The notes: generated by a model from the sequence alone, not told the origin. A stretch of 64,000 bases of DNA from Protopterus annectens (GCF_019279795.1 NC_056740.1:228160111-228224110), one strand, 5' to 3'; counted from the stretch's first letter, positions 10,952-22,187 are shown. Made by a program: numbers and translations.

Positions 10952-13900
10952 TTAACAGGTCTGTTTGATTGAGAGGCAGTTTTTCAGCTTAAATTCTGCC
11001 GGGTAGGATCCTTCTGTTAATGCAAGCCTTGCAGGACTGCTGTTAGAGGGGATGGCTCCTTAACAGGTCTGTTTGATCGAGGGGCAGCTTTTCAGCTTGA
11101 ATTCCACCGGGTAGCATCCTTCTGTTAATGCAAGCCTTGCAGGACAGCTGTTAGAGGGGATAGTTCCTTAACAGGTCTGTTTGATCGAGGGGCAGCTTTT
11201 CAGCTTAAATCCTCTGGGTAGCGTTCTTCTGTTAATGCGAGCCTTGCAAGACAGCAGTTTGAGGGGATAGTTCATTAACAGGTCTGTTTGATCATGGAGC
11301 AGCTTTTCAGCTTAAATTCCACCAGGTAGCCTCCTTCTGCTAATGCAAGCCTTGCAGAACAGCTGTTAGAGGGGATAGTTCCTAAACAGGTCTGTTTGAT
11401 TGAGGGGCAGCTTTTCAGCTTAATTTCCATCAAGTATCATCCTTCTGTTAATGCAAGCCTTGCAAGACAGCTGTTAGAGGGGATAGTTCCTTAACAGGTC
11501 TGTTTGATCAAAGGTACAGCTTTTCAGCTTAAATTCCGCTGGGTAGTGTCCTTCTGTTAATGCAAGCCTTGCAAGACAGCAGTTAGGGGGGATAGTTCAT
11601 TAACAGGTCTGTTTGATCATGGGGCAGCTTTTCAGCTTAAATTCCACCAGGTAGCCTCCTTCTGTTAATGCAAGCCTTGTAGAACAGCTGTTAGAGGAGA
11701 TATTTCCTAAACAGGTCTGTTTGATCGAGGGGCAGCTTTTCAGCTTAATTTCCACCAGGTAGCATCCTTCTGTTAATGCAAGCCTTGCAAGACAGCTGTT
11801 AGAGGGGATAGTTCCTTAACAGGTCTGTTTGATCAAGGGGCAGCTTTTCAGCTTAAATTCTGCTGGGTAGTGTCCTTCTGTTAATGCAAGCCTTGCAGGA
11901 CAGCTGTTAGAGGGGATAGTCCCTTAACAGGTCTGTTTGATCGAAGGGCAGCTTTTCAGCTTAAATTCTGAGGGTAGCGTCCTTCTGTCAATGCAAGCCT
12001 TGCAGGACAGCTGTTAGGGAGGAGAGTTAGTCAACAGATCTGTTTGATCGAGGGGCAGCTTTTCAGCTTAAATTCTGCCAGGTAGCATCTTTCTGTTAAT
12101 GCAAGCCTTGCAGTACAGCTCTTAGAGTGGTTAGTTCCTTAACAGGTCTGTTTGATCAAAGGACTGCTTTACAGCTTAAATTCTATGGGTAGCATCCTTC
12201 TGTTAATGCAAGCCTTGCAGGACAGCTGCTAGAGGGGGTAGTTTATTAACAGGTCTGTTTGGTCGTGGGGCAGCTTTTCAGCTTAAATTCCATCAGGCAG
12301 CATCCTTCTGTTAATGCAAGCTTTGCAGAACAGCTGTTAGAGGGGATAGTTCCTTAACAGTTCTGTTTGATCGCGGGGCAGCTTTTCAGCTTAAATTCTA
12401 TGGGTAGCATCCTTCTGTTAATGCAAGCCTTGCAGGACAGCTGTTAGAGGGGTTAGTTCCTTAACAGGTCTGTTTGATCAAGGGGCAGCTTTTCAGCTTA
12501 AATTCCACTGGGTAGTGTCCTTCTGTTTATGCAAGCCTTGCAAGACAGATGCTAGAGGGGATAGTTCCTTAACAGGTCTGTTTGATTGAAGGACAGCTTT
12601 TCAGCTTAAATTCTGTGGGTAGCATCCTTCTGTTAATGCAAGCCTTGCAGGACAGCTGCTAGAGGGGATAGTTCCTTAACAGGTCTCTTTGATTGAGGGG
12701 CAGGTTTTCAGCTTAAATTCTGCTGGGTAGCGTCCTTCTGTTAATGCAAGCCTTGCAGGACAGCTGTTACAGGGGATAGTTCTTTAACAGTTCTGTTTGA
12801 TCGAGGGGCAGCTTTTCAGCTTAAATTCTGCCAGGTAGCATCTTTCTGTTAATGCAAGCCTTGCAGTACAGCTCTTAGAGGGGTTAGTTCCTTAACAGGT
12901 CTGTTTGATCGAGGGGCAGCTTTACAGCTTAAATTCTATGGGTAGCATCCTTCTGTTAATGCAAGCCTTGCAGGACAGCTGCTAGAGGGGGTAGTTTATT
13001 AACAGGTCTGTTTGGTCGTGGGGCAGCTTTTCAGCTTAAATTCCGTCAGGCAGCATCCTTCTGTTAATGCAAGCTTTGCAGAACAGCTGTTAGAGGGGAT
13101 AGTTCCTTAACAGTTCTGTTTGATCGCGGGGCAGCTTTTCAGCTTAAATTCTGTGGGTAGCATCCTTCTGTTAATGCAAGCCTTGCAGGACAGCTGCTAG
13201 AGGGGATAGTTCCTTAACAGGTCTCTTTGATTGAGGGGCAGGTTTTCAGCTTAAATTCTGCTGGGTAGCGTCCTTCTGTTAATGCAAGCCTTGCAGGACA
13301 GCTGTTAGAGGGGATAGTTCTTTAACAGGTCTGTTTGATCGAGGGGCAGCTTTTCAGCTTAAATTCTGCCAGGTAGCATCTTTCTGTTAATGCAAGCCTT
13401 GCAGGACAGCTGTTAGAGGGGGTTAGTTCCTTAACAGGTCTGTTTGATCGAGGGGCAGCTTTACAGCTTAAATTCTATGGGTAGCATCCTTCTGTTAATG
13501 CAAGCCTTGCAGGACAGCTGTTAGAGGGGATAGTTTATTAACAGGTCTGTTTGATCGTGGGGCAGCTTTTCAGCTTAAATTTCACCAGGCAGCATCCTTC
13601 TGTTAATGCAAGCTTTGCAGAACAGCTGTTAGAGGGGATAGTTCCTTAACAGTTCTGTTTGATCGAGGGGCAGCTTTTCAGCTTAAATTCTATGGGTAGC
13701 GTCCTTCTGTTAATGCAAGCCTTGCAGGACAGCTGCTAGAGGGGTTAGTTCCTTAACAGGTCTGTTTGATCGAGGGGCATCTTTTCAGCTTAAATTCCAC
13801 TGGGTAGTGTCCTTCTGTTTATGCAAGCCTTGCAAGACAGCTGATAGAGGGGATAGTTCCTTAACAGGTCTGTTTGATCGAAAAGCAGCTTTTCAGCTTA

Positions 13901-14290
13901 AATTCTGCAGGTAGCATCCTTCTGTTAATGCAAGCCTTGCAGGACAGCTGCTAGAGTGGATAGTTCCTTAACAGGTCTGTTTGACTGAGGGGCAGGTTTT
14001 CAGCTTAAATTCTGATGGGTAGCGTCCTTCTGTTAATGCAAGCCTTGCAGGACAGCTGTTAGAGGGGATAGTTCTTTAACAGGTCTGTTTGATCGAGGGG
14101 CAGCTTTTCAGCTTAAATTCCGCAGGGCAGTGTCCTTATGTTAATGCAAGCCTTGCAGACCAGCTATTAGAGGGGATAGTTCCTTAACATGTCTGTTTGA
14201 TCGAAGGGCAGCGTTTCAGACTAAATTCTGCCGGGTATCATCCTTCTGTTAATGCAAGCTTGCAGGACAGCTGTTAAAGGGGATAGTTCC
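10952..14290. repeat. Minisatellite array: ~31 units of ~108 bp, higher-order structure
   Basis: Each unit begins TTAACAGGTCTGTTTGATC, continues GGGGCAGCTTTTCAGCTTAA, then CCTTCTGTTAATGCAAGCC, and ends GGGGATAGTTCC. Unit starts fall every 105-110 bp (for example 11059, 11167, 11275, 12032, 12137, 12246). Marked variants recur at fixed distances: the TTTACAGCTT/TATGGGTAGC pair and the TTTATTAACAGG variant reappear after about 753 bp (7 units) and 538 bp (5 units). Blocks of units were therefore amplified together. Units do not code and are too long and too divergent for a CRISPR array. Confidence 0.95.
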
Positions 14291-14351
14291 ATGAGTGAGA
14301 GGGCCACTGACTGGGTCTAGGAGCACTGAATGTTTATACTTATATAGCATC

Positions 14352-14561
14352 AACAGAAATAAAATGGAGAACGCACTAGCAAGACACATTACTAACTTTT
14401 GTACACATCAGTTTAAATTCAGTGTTATTGACCAAGTGATTAATAGACACCAAACTACTATTTTTCTGGAGAAACTAGAATTGCTATGGCAACTACGCAC
14501 TAACGCTTATCAATACCCTGGGTTAAATGAAACATACTCCATTTTATGTTATTTGAAATAA
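14352..14561 (+). pseudogene. PLE GIY-YIG endonuclease C-terminus (copy B1)
   Basis: Reads NALARHITNFC, HQFKFSVIDQVI, FLEKLELLWQLR, PGLNETYS and a stop. It aligns block for block with the better preserved PLE end at 54.7 kb (NALFKHIYEF, HTFKFRCIDVV, MRELEWIIRLQ, PGLNGTF). The metal-binding Glu of the GIY-YIG fold corresponds to the E of KLELL. The GIY-YIG and RxxxxE/H parts are missing because minisatellite sequence replaces them upstream. Confidence 0.7.
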
Positions 14562-14847
14562 GAAAGTTTGACCAGATGAATAAGGTACATATAAATGGAA
14601 TATTTATCTAGATATGACCTTATCAAGATGTATTATGTTAACAATAGGGGTAGATTTCTGATGTATAACAGAAATATTCTGTTTTCTCTGTTTCTTAGTT
14701 CATTTGAGTTTCCTTTTATAATTTATACTGCTGGTGTCAGTGATATAATTTTAACTAGGAGGGGTCAATATTTTAATTAATTATTCAAATGTGAATAGTC
14801 AGATGACTTAACCTTATTTAGGTAGATGAAGAGGTTTAACATTTTAT

Positions 14848-14886
14848 CTGAGGAAGTTTGAGTCTCTGGACCAAACAAAAAGCGCT
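14848..14886 (+). other. Hammerhead-core-like motif in PLE 3' region (B1, degenerate)
   Basis: CTGAGGAAG, then a 5-bp stem GTTTG/CAAAC enclosing AGTCTCTGGAC, then AAAAAGCGC. The layout matches the CTGATGA-stem-GAAA core of hammerhead ribozymes, with one base changed in each conserved box. Confidence 0.4.
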
Positions 14887-15196
14887 TCATATTTATTGTT
14901 TGTTTTTATACTAACAAATTTTCTGTTGTGGCTGTGGACTGTGACTTCAGTTGCCATTTTTGTTGGCAGTTCTGTTAATGCAAACCTTGCCGGACAGCTG
15001 TTAGAGGGGATAGTTCCTTAACATGTCTGTTTGATCGAAGGGCAGCTTTTCAGACTAAATTCTGCCGGGTAGCATCCTTCTGTTAATGCAAGCTTGCAGG
15101 ACAGCTGTTAAAGGGGATAGTTCCATGAGTGAGAGGGCCACTGACTGGGTCTAGGAGCACTGAATGTTTATACTTATATAGCACTTATATAGCATC

Positions 15197-15406
15197 AACA
15201 GAAATAAAATGGAGAACGCACTAGCAAGACACATTACTAACTTTTGTACACATCAGTTTAAATTCAGTGTTATTGACCAAGTGATTAATAGACACCAAAC
15301 TACTATTTTTCTGGAGAAACTAGAATTGCTATGGCAACTACGCACTAACGCTTATCAATACCCTGGGTTAAATGAAACATACTCCATTTTATGTTATTTG
15401 AAATAA
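15197..15406 (+). pseudogene. PLE GIY-YIG endonuclease C-terminus (copy B2)
   Basis: Identical at protein level to copy B1 from its Met at 15209 onward, as part of the 834-845 bp tandem duplication. Upstream it carries an extra CTTATATAGCA. It is a truncated remnant of the PLE C-terminal endonuclease. Confidence 0.7.
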
Positions 15407-15691
15407 GAAAGTTTGACCAGATGAATAAGGTACATATAAATGGAATATTTATCTAGATATGACCTTATCAAGATGTATTATGTTAACAATAGGGGTAGAT
15501 TTCTGATGTATAACAGAAATATTCTGCTTTCTCTGTTTCTTAGTTCATTTGAGTTTCCTTTTATAATTTATGCTGCTGGTGTCAGTGATATAATTTTAAC
15601 TAGGAGGGGTCAATATTTTAATTAATTATTCAAATGTGAATAGTCATATGACTTAACCTTATTTAGGTAGATGAAAAGTTTAACATTTTAT

Positions 15692-15731
15692 CTGAGGAAG
15701 TTTGAGTCTCTGGACCAAACAAAAAGCGCTT
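15692..15731 (+). other. Hammerhead-core-like motif in PLE 3' region (B2, degenerate)
   Basis: Duplicate of the motif at 14848, with the same CTGAGGAAG box, the GTTTG/CAAAC stem and the AAAAAGCGC box. Confidence 0.4.
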
Positions 15732-15819
15732 CATATTTATTGTTTGTTTTTATACTATCAAATTTTCTGTTGTGGCTGTGGACTGTGACTTCAGTTGCCA
15801 TTTTTGTATCCACTCCTAC

Positions 15820-16085
15820 AAAACCCACAGACCATGGCAGAGAATACAACACCACCCTACTGCAGGCACAGAACATCTTCAAATGTGTGTTTGGATTGGT
15901 GAAGGCCCATATTTACTACTTAGATACATCTAATGGCTTGCTGCAGTATGCCTCAGAAACATGGAGTAGGATATTTGGTATGTGTGCAGTGCAGTACAAC
16001 ATGTTGATATGCAAGCAATACAGCAGAATATTACCACAGAAGCAGAGGATTTCCAGAGCCAGCAGTGGAGCAGGGACCTGGTGAA
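15820..16085 (+). pseudogene. PIF/Harbinger transposase C-terminal fragment
   Basis: The plus strand reads REYNTTLLQAQNIFKCVFGL, VKAHIYYLDTSNGLLQYA and CAVQYNMLICKQYSRILP. This matches the C-terminal end of HARBI1-like DDE transposases (pattern YN..h..tR...Er.FG.lKaRFrcL...g..l.Ys......i..aCc.LHN). The final catalytic Glu (ER in most members) is not conserved here. Only about 70 residues survive, directly after the duplicated PLE end. Family assignment rests on this pattern alone. Confidence 0.6.
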
Positions 16086-16560
16086 GAGTTTGTGGAGAAA
16101 ATGGCTGAAGGGGGATCCCATGTGAGATAGAGGCAGGGCTGTATGCCATCACACTGGCCAAGAAGCAGCAAGTGGTTCACAATTATATGACAAATTAGGA
16201 ATTGCAAAGAGTAACAATGAAGCATGAAACATCAAGACCAGGATCACTAAAGAGTGCATGTACTGGCATGCTGTGCATCAGACACAAGTTACCCTGTTAA
16301 CAGGTCAATAAGGGCTACGGCACAGTTGTCATCATATGCACAAGTGGAGAAGGCTACAGTAATAGGGGTCGGCATTCAACATTGGGGTTAGCGGGGGCAA
16401 TGGTGTGGGTGTGCATGTGCATCATGGTCTGGTGAGTGTGGCAAGCTTGGAAGACAGGGAGGGAGGGGTGTCTCCAGAGAAAGAATAAGTTCTGTATTGG
16501 TTGTTGGTGGTTGGTCAGATGTCACATGGGTGGACACAGCTCCTGATGATTTAGCCATAC
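16086..16560. other. Spacer downstream of Harbinger fragment
   Basis: Continues the decayed Harbinger region with no readable frame. Two purine-rich, GT-rich stretches (16340-16520) show nothing recognisable. Confidence 0.25.
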
Positions 16561-16568
16561 AGTGCATG

Positions 16569-16867
16569 CATACCTCTCAACCTCTTATAGCAAAAAATCT
16601 GGACAAAGCCTAAAATGATGGGGGGACAAATAGGGACAGATGTTAAATATTGCCCTTACAAACTTAGAAAGTTGATGGAATAATAGGTTTTACATTAGCA
16701 TGAATTTTCCGAAGGATGTAAAGCTTTAAACTCAAATGTTTGTCATTATTTAATGACTTCAGTCCTCAGCTATTTGCCAGAAAGGGACAGATTTTAGGGG
16801 GAACACACCAAAAATATGAGGCACAAATCTGGACATTCTGCAAAAACCTGTACAGCTTAGAGTTATG
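16569..16867. mobile_element. hAT-like MITE, family CATACCTCTCAAC, with 8-bp TSD
   Basis: A 299-bp element whose ends form imperfect terminal inverted repeats (CATACCTCTCAACCTCT and, inverted, CATAACTCTAAGCTG). It is flanked by a perfect 8-bp duplication AGTGCATG at 16561-16568 and 16868-16875. Relatives lie at 24.6, 50.7 and 57.8 kb. An 8-bp TSD with a CA start fits hAT. It has no coding capacity. Confidence 0.8.
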
Positions 16868-16875
16868 AGTGCATG

Positions 16876-18150
16876 TTTCTCTGTCACAGTTCCAGTGCGC
16901 CCTCAGTAGGTATATATGTTTACTGTGCATGTCCCATCCACAAAGATGTGCCCTCTGAGAAATGTCATCAGCATAATCTGCAGTTGGCACAGATAATGGT
17001 GTGTCTCATGAATGGAAACAGTGGAATGTGCCACAGATATATCCAGCGTGTATGCCCCATATGCATGTGAGTCCATGGCAGGCCAAAAGTACCCTCAAAC
17101 TGATTGTGTTCATGGAAGGGCTGCAGCAGGATGTCAGTCCCTGACTGAGAGAACTTCTTCATGTTTTACATTCTTTTAGAGTCATCCTAGTCTTCAAATG
17201 TGAAGATAGACGTATGGTAAGTGGCTGACTATTTGCAGCACCATTACATTCCCCACCCCATACTCCACAGTGACCACAGAGTGTTCAACATCTGACTTGC
17301 CCAGATGTGTTGGTCACCACAGTAGGTTACTGCCACAAGTCAGTTGACTGTAACTGTATGTAACTGCGAAACCTGCCAATGCAGTGTGTGTGTGGATGTC
17401 ACTGGATCTGCATCCCCTCAATATTCAATGCTGCAAGAAAATTGGTAGGGAAACTAAAATTAGGAGGAAAAAGGTGTGAGTTATGCTTGTGTTTTCTGCT
17501 CACTCAAAACAATGTACACTTAGTGCACACTTAGTGTATGTATTACGCTTGTAATGAATCCCAGAGACTATCTTTTATGTGGAAGGCTTAACTTCCACTC
17601 ACCTGTAACTTACATATACCAACTCTGCAGCTGCACATCAATGAGAAAAGGGAAATAACCAGGAATTATATTACAGGCAATGAGACATAACTCAATTATA
17701 GCATAATTCAGTCAATTTATCCACTGACAATTTCTGCAGAAAAATCTGTTCATGACAAAACAAACACATGACCAAACAGAAGGAAACCTGGAGTTAGATG
17801 TGGTTTGTACAGTCTAAATAAAATCAAGCCTCTGAGCCAGTCATACTGCAAATACCATCACTGCATGTTTGTTATTTATGCATCACTATATAGTGGCCTT
17901 GTGCAATGCCACTTTGTCTTGCTGCCTGCTGGTATAAAACATATGATGTCCGCACCATGTGTTAACAAGAATGTGCTACCATTTTCCTCAAGACTGTGAC
18001 CTGCAAAGTGCCTATGGCTTCTGAGGGCACAAACTGTGACATAGTTTGCAAGTGGTACATAATGGAATCAAAAGACTTTTTTGTATTTTATTCACAGACA
18101 CCATCAGAAGTGAATATTGTGGGACCTCTTAATGAGTGTCCCCAGTACAA
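16876..18150. other. Unassigned region between MITE and Myb-like remnant
   Basis: No secure feature. Minus-strand translation at 16766-17162 faintly recalls the D-x-THI block of Harbinger transposases but does not extend. Nothing else seen. Confidence 0.2.
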
Positions 18151-18159
18151 GGTGGATGC

Positions 18160-18300
18160 CTAGCACTGCCTTGTCAGAGCAGTGAGTGTTGCTGTGGGCA
18201 TCACTCACACTGATGAGCAGAACAGGCACTACTACAGTGATCTAAAGAGGCAAAAGCTTAACCTTCTTTGCCAATAGGTGGAGGTAGCTAAGAAAAGTAC
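18160..18300 (+). pseudogene. Possible Myb/SANT-like protein remnant (Harbinger-associated?)
   Basis: The frame reads HCLVRAVSVAVGITHTDEQN followed by RHYYSDLKRQKL, then a stop. This resembles helix 3 of the Myb/SANT-like DNA-binding proteins encoded beside PIF/Harbinger transposases (pattern R.E.Q.R.R..DLKRR). It lies 2 kb downstream of the transposase fragment on the same strand. Only about 35 residues match. Confidence 0.35.
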
Positions 18301-20080
18301 ATCAGAGTACTACAGTAAATATTCATGTCAGACATATTGTATTGTAATTTAGTTTTAAATGCCCAGCCAAATGCTGGACATTTATTGTTATAATTCTATT
18401 ATATGTATTTGTTGTTTGTTGTTTTGTTGCTGTTTTATCCAGTGTCAGCTATGAATGTGGTGCAGCAGTTACCTTGTCACTGACCTGCTTGTCATCCTCT
18501 GTTGGGTTTTCAACTACCTCCAGACCTATATCACTGCTTGGAGATGAAGGGCATCCAACAGAAGATGGCCTGTAGGGTCTGTGGTGGCTTCCAGTGTTTT
18601 GTCACCAGCAGGGTTGAAGGCTGTCCATTTGGGGACACTGCTGGTAGATCACAACAAATAACTTGGCAGGAGTTTGAGATAGTTTGGGTTGTGGGCGACT
18701 GGCAGTTTGATTCCTGCATTGGCCACTTGGAGCACATCCTTGAGTGATTAGCAGAGTTGCAATGCTGCCTGGTCTTGCTTATTGGACCACCAGACATTTG
18801 TCCCACAGGAAAGGACAGTCACAGATCTGACTGACCTTAGGTTGAGAGTACCAATGGGCAGCACAAATGTCAGCTGTCACCCCACTCTATCCTTCATCAT
18901 GTTGTTTTCTTTCTTCGTGTTTCCTTTCCCTCCAAGATTTAGAGTCCAGTTGTTCTTATCTCCGATTCTCCAGACACTCTGTCTGTGCTTCTCCTTTATG
19001 CCTTTATTTTCCATCTCTTTTGTCTCTGCACCTCCATGGTTGGTCTTTGTCTGTTTTTTTTTTTTTTTGCTTGACTGCTTCTGTTACCATCCCTATGCCC
19101 TTTTTTCTGCTTATACTTTCTCCTTACTAACCCCACCTCTATATTTCTTGAAAAAATGGGCATCTTTCCCAAAAACAATATACCCTTGCACTCCCACTGT
19201 ATCACAGTCTTCTCTTCCTCTTCTATTTCTTCATTTATCTACTGTTCCCCATTTCTGACTGTCCTATATACCGATTTCCTTCCCATTTAAGATAATAAGT
19301 TGGTATGGAGTTGCCTGAGAAGCTCTTACTGTGGCTTTCAGCTGTTCTCACAGTGGTCTGTCATTGTGCGCATGATCACTCATCATCTTAAGCATGCTAC
19401 ATGCACCCTACTGGGTCATCCAGTTACCTTGCATTACAGTTGTCACACAGTGCTCCTCTTTCGGTGATCTTTTGGGGGGATGCAGTGCATTCATTAATTA
19501 GTTTAGCTCTCTTGCACTAATTGGCTCCTATTACACTATTAATCAGCTTTACACCACATTGAGCTATTTCGATCATGTAGTTTTGCTATTACACGTCTGC
19601 ATAGCCAATGATACTAAATTCCAAGGATAGTCTGTATGCTCCCTGTCCTTTATGCATGTATACACATCACATTAACTCATTCTCTTTTGTCTAGAATTTC
19701 CCTTAAGACTTCACATCCTTTGTTTCTCTCTTCTAATGCATATTAATGTCTCATAGGGTCCATTATAGGGTCTGAAATTAATAAAAAGGTGTTATATTTC
19801 TAAGCAGTTCTCATCTTTCTTTCATAATTACTAATGCATAAACTCAACATGACCTCAGATGTTATTTTGTTAGCCAAAGTTTACTGACCACGGCCCTTCC
19901 CTAATGCCACTGATACACATCTAACAGCTTTATTCCAGAATCAGTAATTAAAAAAAAAACAAGATCTGTACATTGTCATGTCTCTAAGAGCCAAATTAGC
20001 CGACGTTTCTACTTGGCTTAAATTATTTCCCTTTCCTATTCATTTAAATACATAACATCCTGTAGACAAATTATATCCAT
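18301..20080. other. Unassigned region including a pyrimidine-rich block
   Basis: From 18870 to 19265 the plus strand is very rich in C and T, with a T12 run. The open frame there (18782-19258) is low-complexity Phe/Leu/Ser sequence and not a credible gene. 19270-20080 shows no feature. Confidence 0.3.
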
Positions 20081-20095
20081 ATCAGTGACCATTTG

Positions 20096-20334
20096 GACCA
20101 TGGTGGTGGTGCTGTGGTAGTGTTGTCGCCTCACAGTAAGACGCTGTCTGGTTCGATTCTCAGCTAGAGCATCTTCTTCGTGGAGACATGCGTGAATGGG
20201 CATACCTTCATTGAAGGTTGTCTGTCAGGGCTGGTAACTCGGCACGTAAAAATCAACTACCAATCATTAGCGGACCGGAGTTCCACTGTGGCGACCCCTA
20301 ACTGGGAAAAGCCGAAAGACACAACAACAACAAC
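20096..20334 (+). mobile_element. tRNA-derived SINE with RTE-type 3' tail and 15-bp TSD
   Basis: The head has a B box GGTTCGATTCTC. The 3' part reads CACTGTGGCGACCCCTAACT, then GGGAAAAGCCGAAAGACA and (ACA)n, the ending typical of fish SINEs that use RTE LINE machinery. Direct repeats ATCAGTGACCATTTG flank it exactly (20081-20095 and 20335-20349), proving retroposition. Almost no mutations separate the two TSD copies, so it is fairly young. Confidence 0.88.
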
Positions 20335-20349
20335 ATCAGTGACCATTTG

Positions 20350-20892
20350 AAATGTCAGCACCTGTTAGGCAGAGTCTCAGAATATGGAGACTGAATGGTC
20401 GAAAGAAAGGATTCACATATACTAAGTCTGAGATGCCATTTCTTGGAATATTCCCTTTTCTACAAGGTATGTCAATCTCAGAGTTGGTATATATAGGGTC
20501 AGAGGGTGTGACAGGCTTGTCCCCCTGCAAAAAGAAGTTTTAAGGAGAAGAATGATCTTTGAGATTTGTTCTTTTCCTATGTTGTTGGTCTTTTTTTTCC
20601 GGCATGTCAGCACTTAGCATTTCAAGTGCCGACATTTCAATAGGGAGCCATCAAAATCCTTATCTTCTGTCCATTCAAAAATGTATGTCTTTTTTCTTCA
20701 TTTTTGTAACTGTTCACATCCAGGAGCATGGTTTTAATGTCCTTTGCCACTGTCTTTTTAAGGTATTTCTGTTTTTTTTTCTTTCCTCTTTTCTCAGTCT
20801 CTTCCCTATTTGCCCCCCCCCCCCCCCCCGAAGAAACTCTTTGTACTTACTCACTTTGTAAAAGCTTATATCAGGTACTTACAGGTACTTAA
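20350..20892. other. Spacer with homopolymer runs
   Basis: No coding signal. It contains a T-rich stretch followed by about 18 consecutive C at 20812-20830. Near 20590-20640 short GTCAGCACTT/AAGTGCCGACATT phrases are partly inverted copies of each other. Confidence 0.3.
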
Positions 20893-21321
20893 TCAGACTG
20901 GAACACCTGCTCCTCTCAATCTCCTACCACCCATGTAAACCTGTATGGATTCACACAGGTGATATCCACCTCCACCAGGATAGGTAAACTTAACCAAAAA
21001 GATAGTATGTATACATCGTGGACCATCGCTGATGACCTCAGTGATCACTTTCTCACCTTTATCTGTAAGCACAAATCTTATAACTCCCATCAGCCCATGT
21101 ATAGAACAGTAAGAAATAGTAAAAGCTTCAATCCTAGTAAGTTTCAGGATGAACTTAAGACATGCAACTGGTCTGCCCTAAAACACTTGCCCCCTAGATG
21201 AAGCTGTTGCCTACTTTAACAATAAATTCCTTACCATCCTCAATTCTCATGCTCCTGCATGCTCCACTAGGGTAAAAACAGACATTGCCCCGTGGCTCTC
21301 TAAAGAAACCAAATCAAAAAT
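20893..21321 (+). pseudogene. L2-type LINE endonuclease C-terminus and linker
   Basis: Reads ISTSTRIGKLNQKDS, then ADDLSDHFLTFICKHKSYN (SDH block with catalytic His), FQDELKTCNWSALKHL and, after a frameshift, APWLSKETKSKI. A stretch equivalent to ILDWILIN is deleted compared with the copy at 8 kb. No start codon is present because the 5' part is truncated, as is usual for LINE copies. Confidence 0.75.
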
Positions 21322-22187
21322 CATTTATTTATTAATTATTTATTTATTTATTTAACATTTGTTGACCGGGTTGGTCCATGGGTCTACCTGATAACACCGA
21401 CATGCCAAAACACTGACAATGAAATAACCGACATGACAAAACTGAAAAAAAAAGAAAGTTCAAAAACATGAAACTTCACATGCCGGACAAATCACAATCC
21501 TGACAATCAACAAAACAAATATCTTTCCCAAAAAACACACACACAACACAAGCACACCAAAAACATTACAAACTACACTAAATCTTACATACACAACTAT
21601 TGATGCACTAACCTTAACCCAAACCCTAACCCTAAGGTCCATCACTATTGCACACTTACCTTATCCGCACCCTAGCCCTAACCCTTAACTGTCACTATCG
21701 CACACTTACCTGACCCACACCCTACCCTAACATCCGTCACTATCACACACTTACTTTACCCACACCCTGACCCTAACGTCCATCCCTATTGCACACTTAC
21801 CTTTACATGTCGGTGTTCTCAGTATCGGGATTCACAACTGTCGGTCTTCTCCATTGTCGATCTTCCGGTGTTGGTGTTCTCATCGGTGGCATTTTGAGAT
21901 TTCGGCATTTTCAGGTAGACCCTGGTCCATCTAGGCTAAGGCCCTCTTTCAGTGGAGACCCAGGGAGAAAAGCTCCATAGTTACAAAAATATATACAGTT
22001 TACAAGAAAAAAAAAACATTTGCTGGTACATGAAGAAGAGTATATAAAAATGCACAGCAAGCATACAATAACAATACAGATAATTGATAACATCCACTGG
22101 AGAATGGACAGTGAGTATGCAATAACAATACAGATTACAGATAACATACACCGATGGCTAATTATGTAATCATAATCATATGTATCA
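21322..22187 (-). mobile_element. Antisense L2-family 3' tail inserted in the L2-type LINE
   Basis: On the minus strand the insert reads GGAGCTTTTCTCCCTGGG, then CCGGTCAACAAATGTTAAAT and (AATA)n. This is the same 3' end as the host LINE (GGAGCTTTTCTCCCCAGG ... GTCAACAAATG) but a different subfamily. Short ATCAT repeats on both sides (ending 21321 and 22187) look like the TSD. Its body from 21990 to 22187 is a truncated 3' UTR with TGTATTGTTATTG repeated twice. It is split by the MITE at 21380-21922. Confidence 0.78.
21380..21922. mobile_element. MITE with telomere-like internal repeats, 8-bp TSD (copy 1)
   Basis: A 543-bp element with TIRs GGGTCTACCTGATAACACCG and, inverted, GGGTCTACCTGAAAATGCCG. 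It is flanked by a perfect 8-bp duplication TGGTCCAT (21372-21379 and 21923-21930). Inside (about 21605-21805), units of about 50-60 bp repeat the order TGCACACTTACC, CACCCT, CCCTAAC, GTC. These match the reverse complement of the units in the copy at 62.3 kb. There is no open frame, so it is a non-autonomous DNA transposon. The superfamily is unclear (8-bp TSD). Confidence 0.88.

Larger units (their letters stand above)
14136..15807. repeat. Tandem duplication (~834-845 bp) of minisatellite end plus PLE 3' end
   Basis: Copy 1 (about 14136-14962) and copy 2 (about 14970-15807) are nearly identical over minisatellite sequence, a PLE coding remnant and a PLE 3' UTR. Copy 2 differs by an 11-bp insertion near 15183 and a few substitutions. 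The low divergence implies a recent event. Confidence 0.93.

Noticed and set aside
10952-14290. CRISPR-like array
   Set aside because: Whole 108-bp units repeat without unique spacers, in a eukaryotic genome; it is a minisatellite.
16766-17162. Minus-strand frames recalling a Harbinger DDE block (THMHMGH)
   Set aside because: Match too short, no second block, and opposite strand to the Harbinger fragment next to it.
18782-19258. 158-codon open frame, Phe/Leu-rich, resembling a membrane protein
   Set aside because: Lies in a T/C-rich low-complexity block; hydrophobicity follows from base composition, and several overlapping frames look alike.
20096-20170. tRNA gene (A and B boxes)
   Set aside because: The sequence does not fold as a full tRNA and is the head of a SINE with its own TSD and tail; the same holds for heads at 5.5, 29.6, 31.3 and 33.0 kb.
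21600-21800. Interstitial telomere (CCCTAA)n
   Set aside because: CCCTAAC motifs are spaced within longer units bounded by MITE TIRs and a TSD, so they are part of a transposon and not a telomere remnant.
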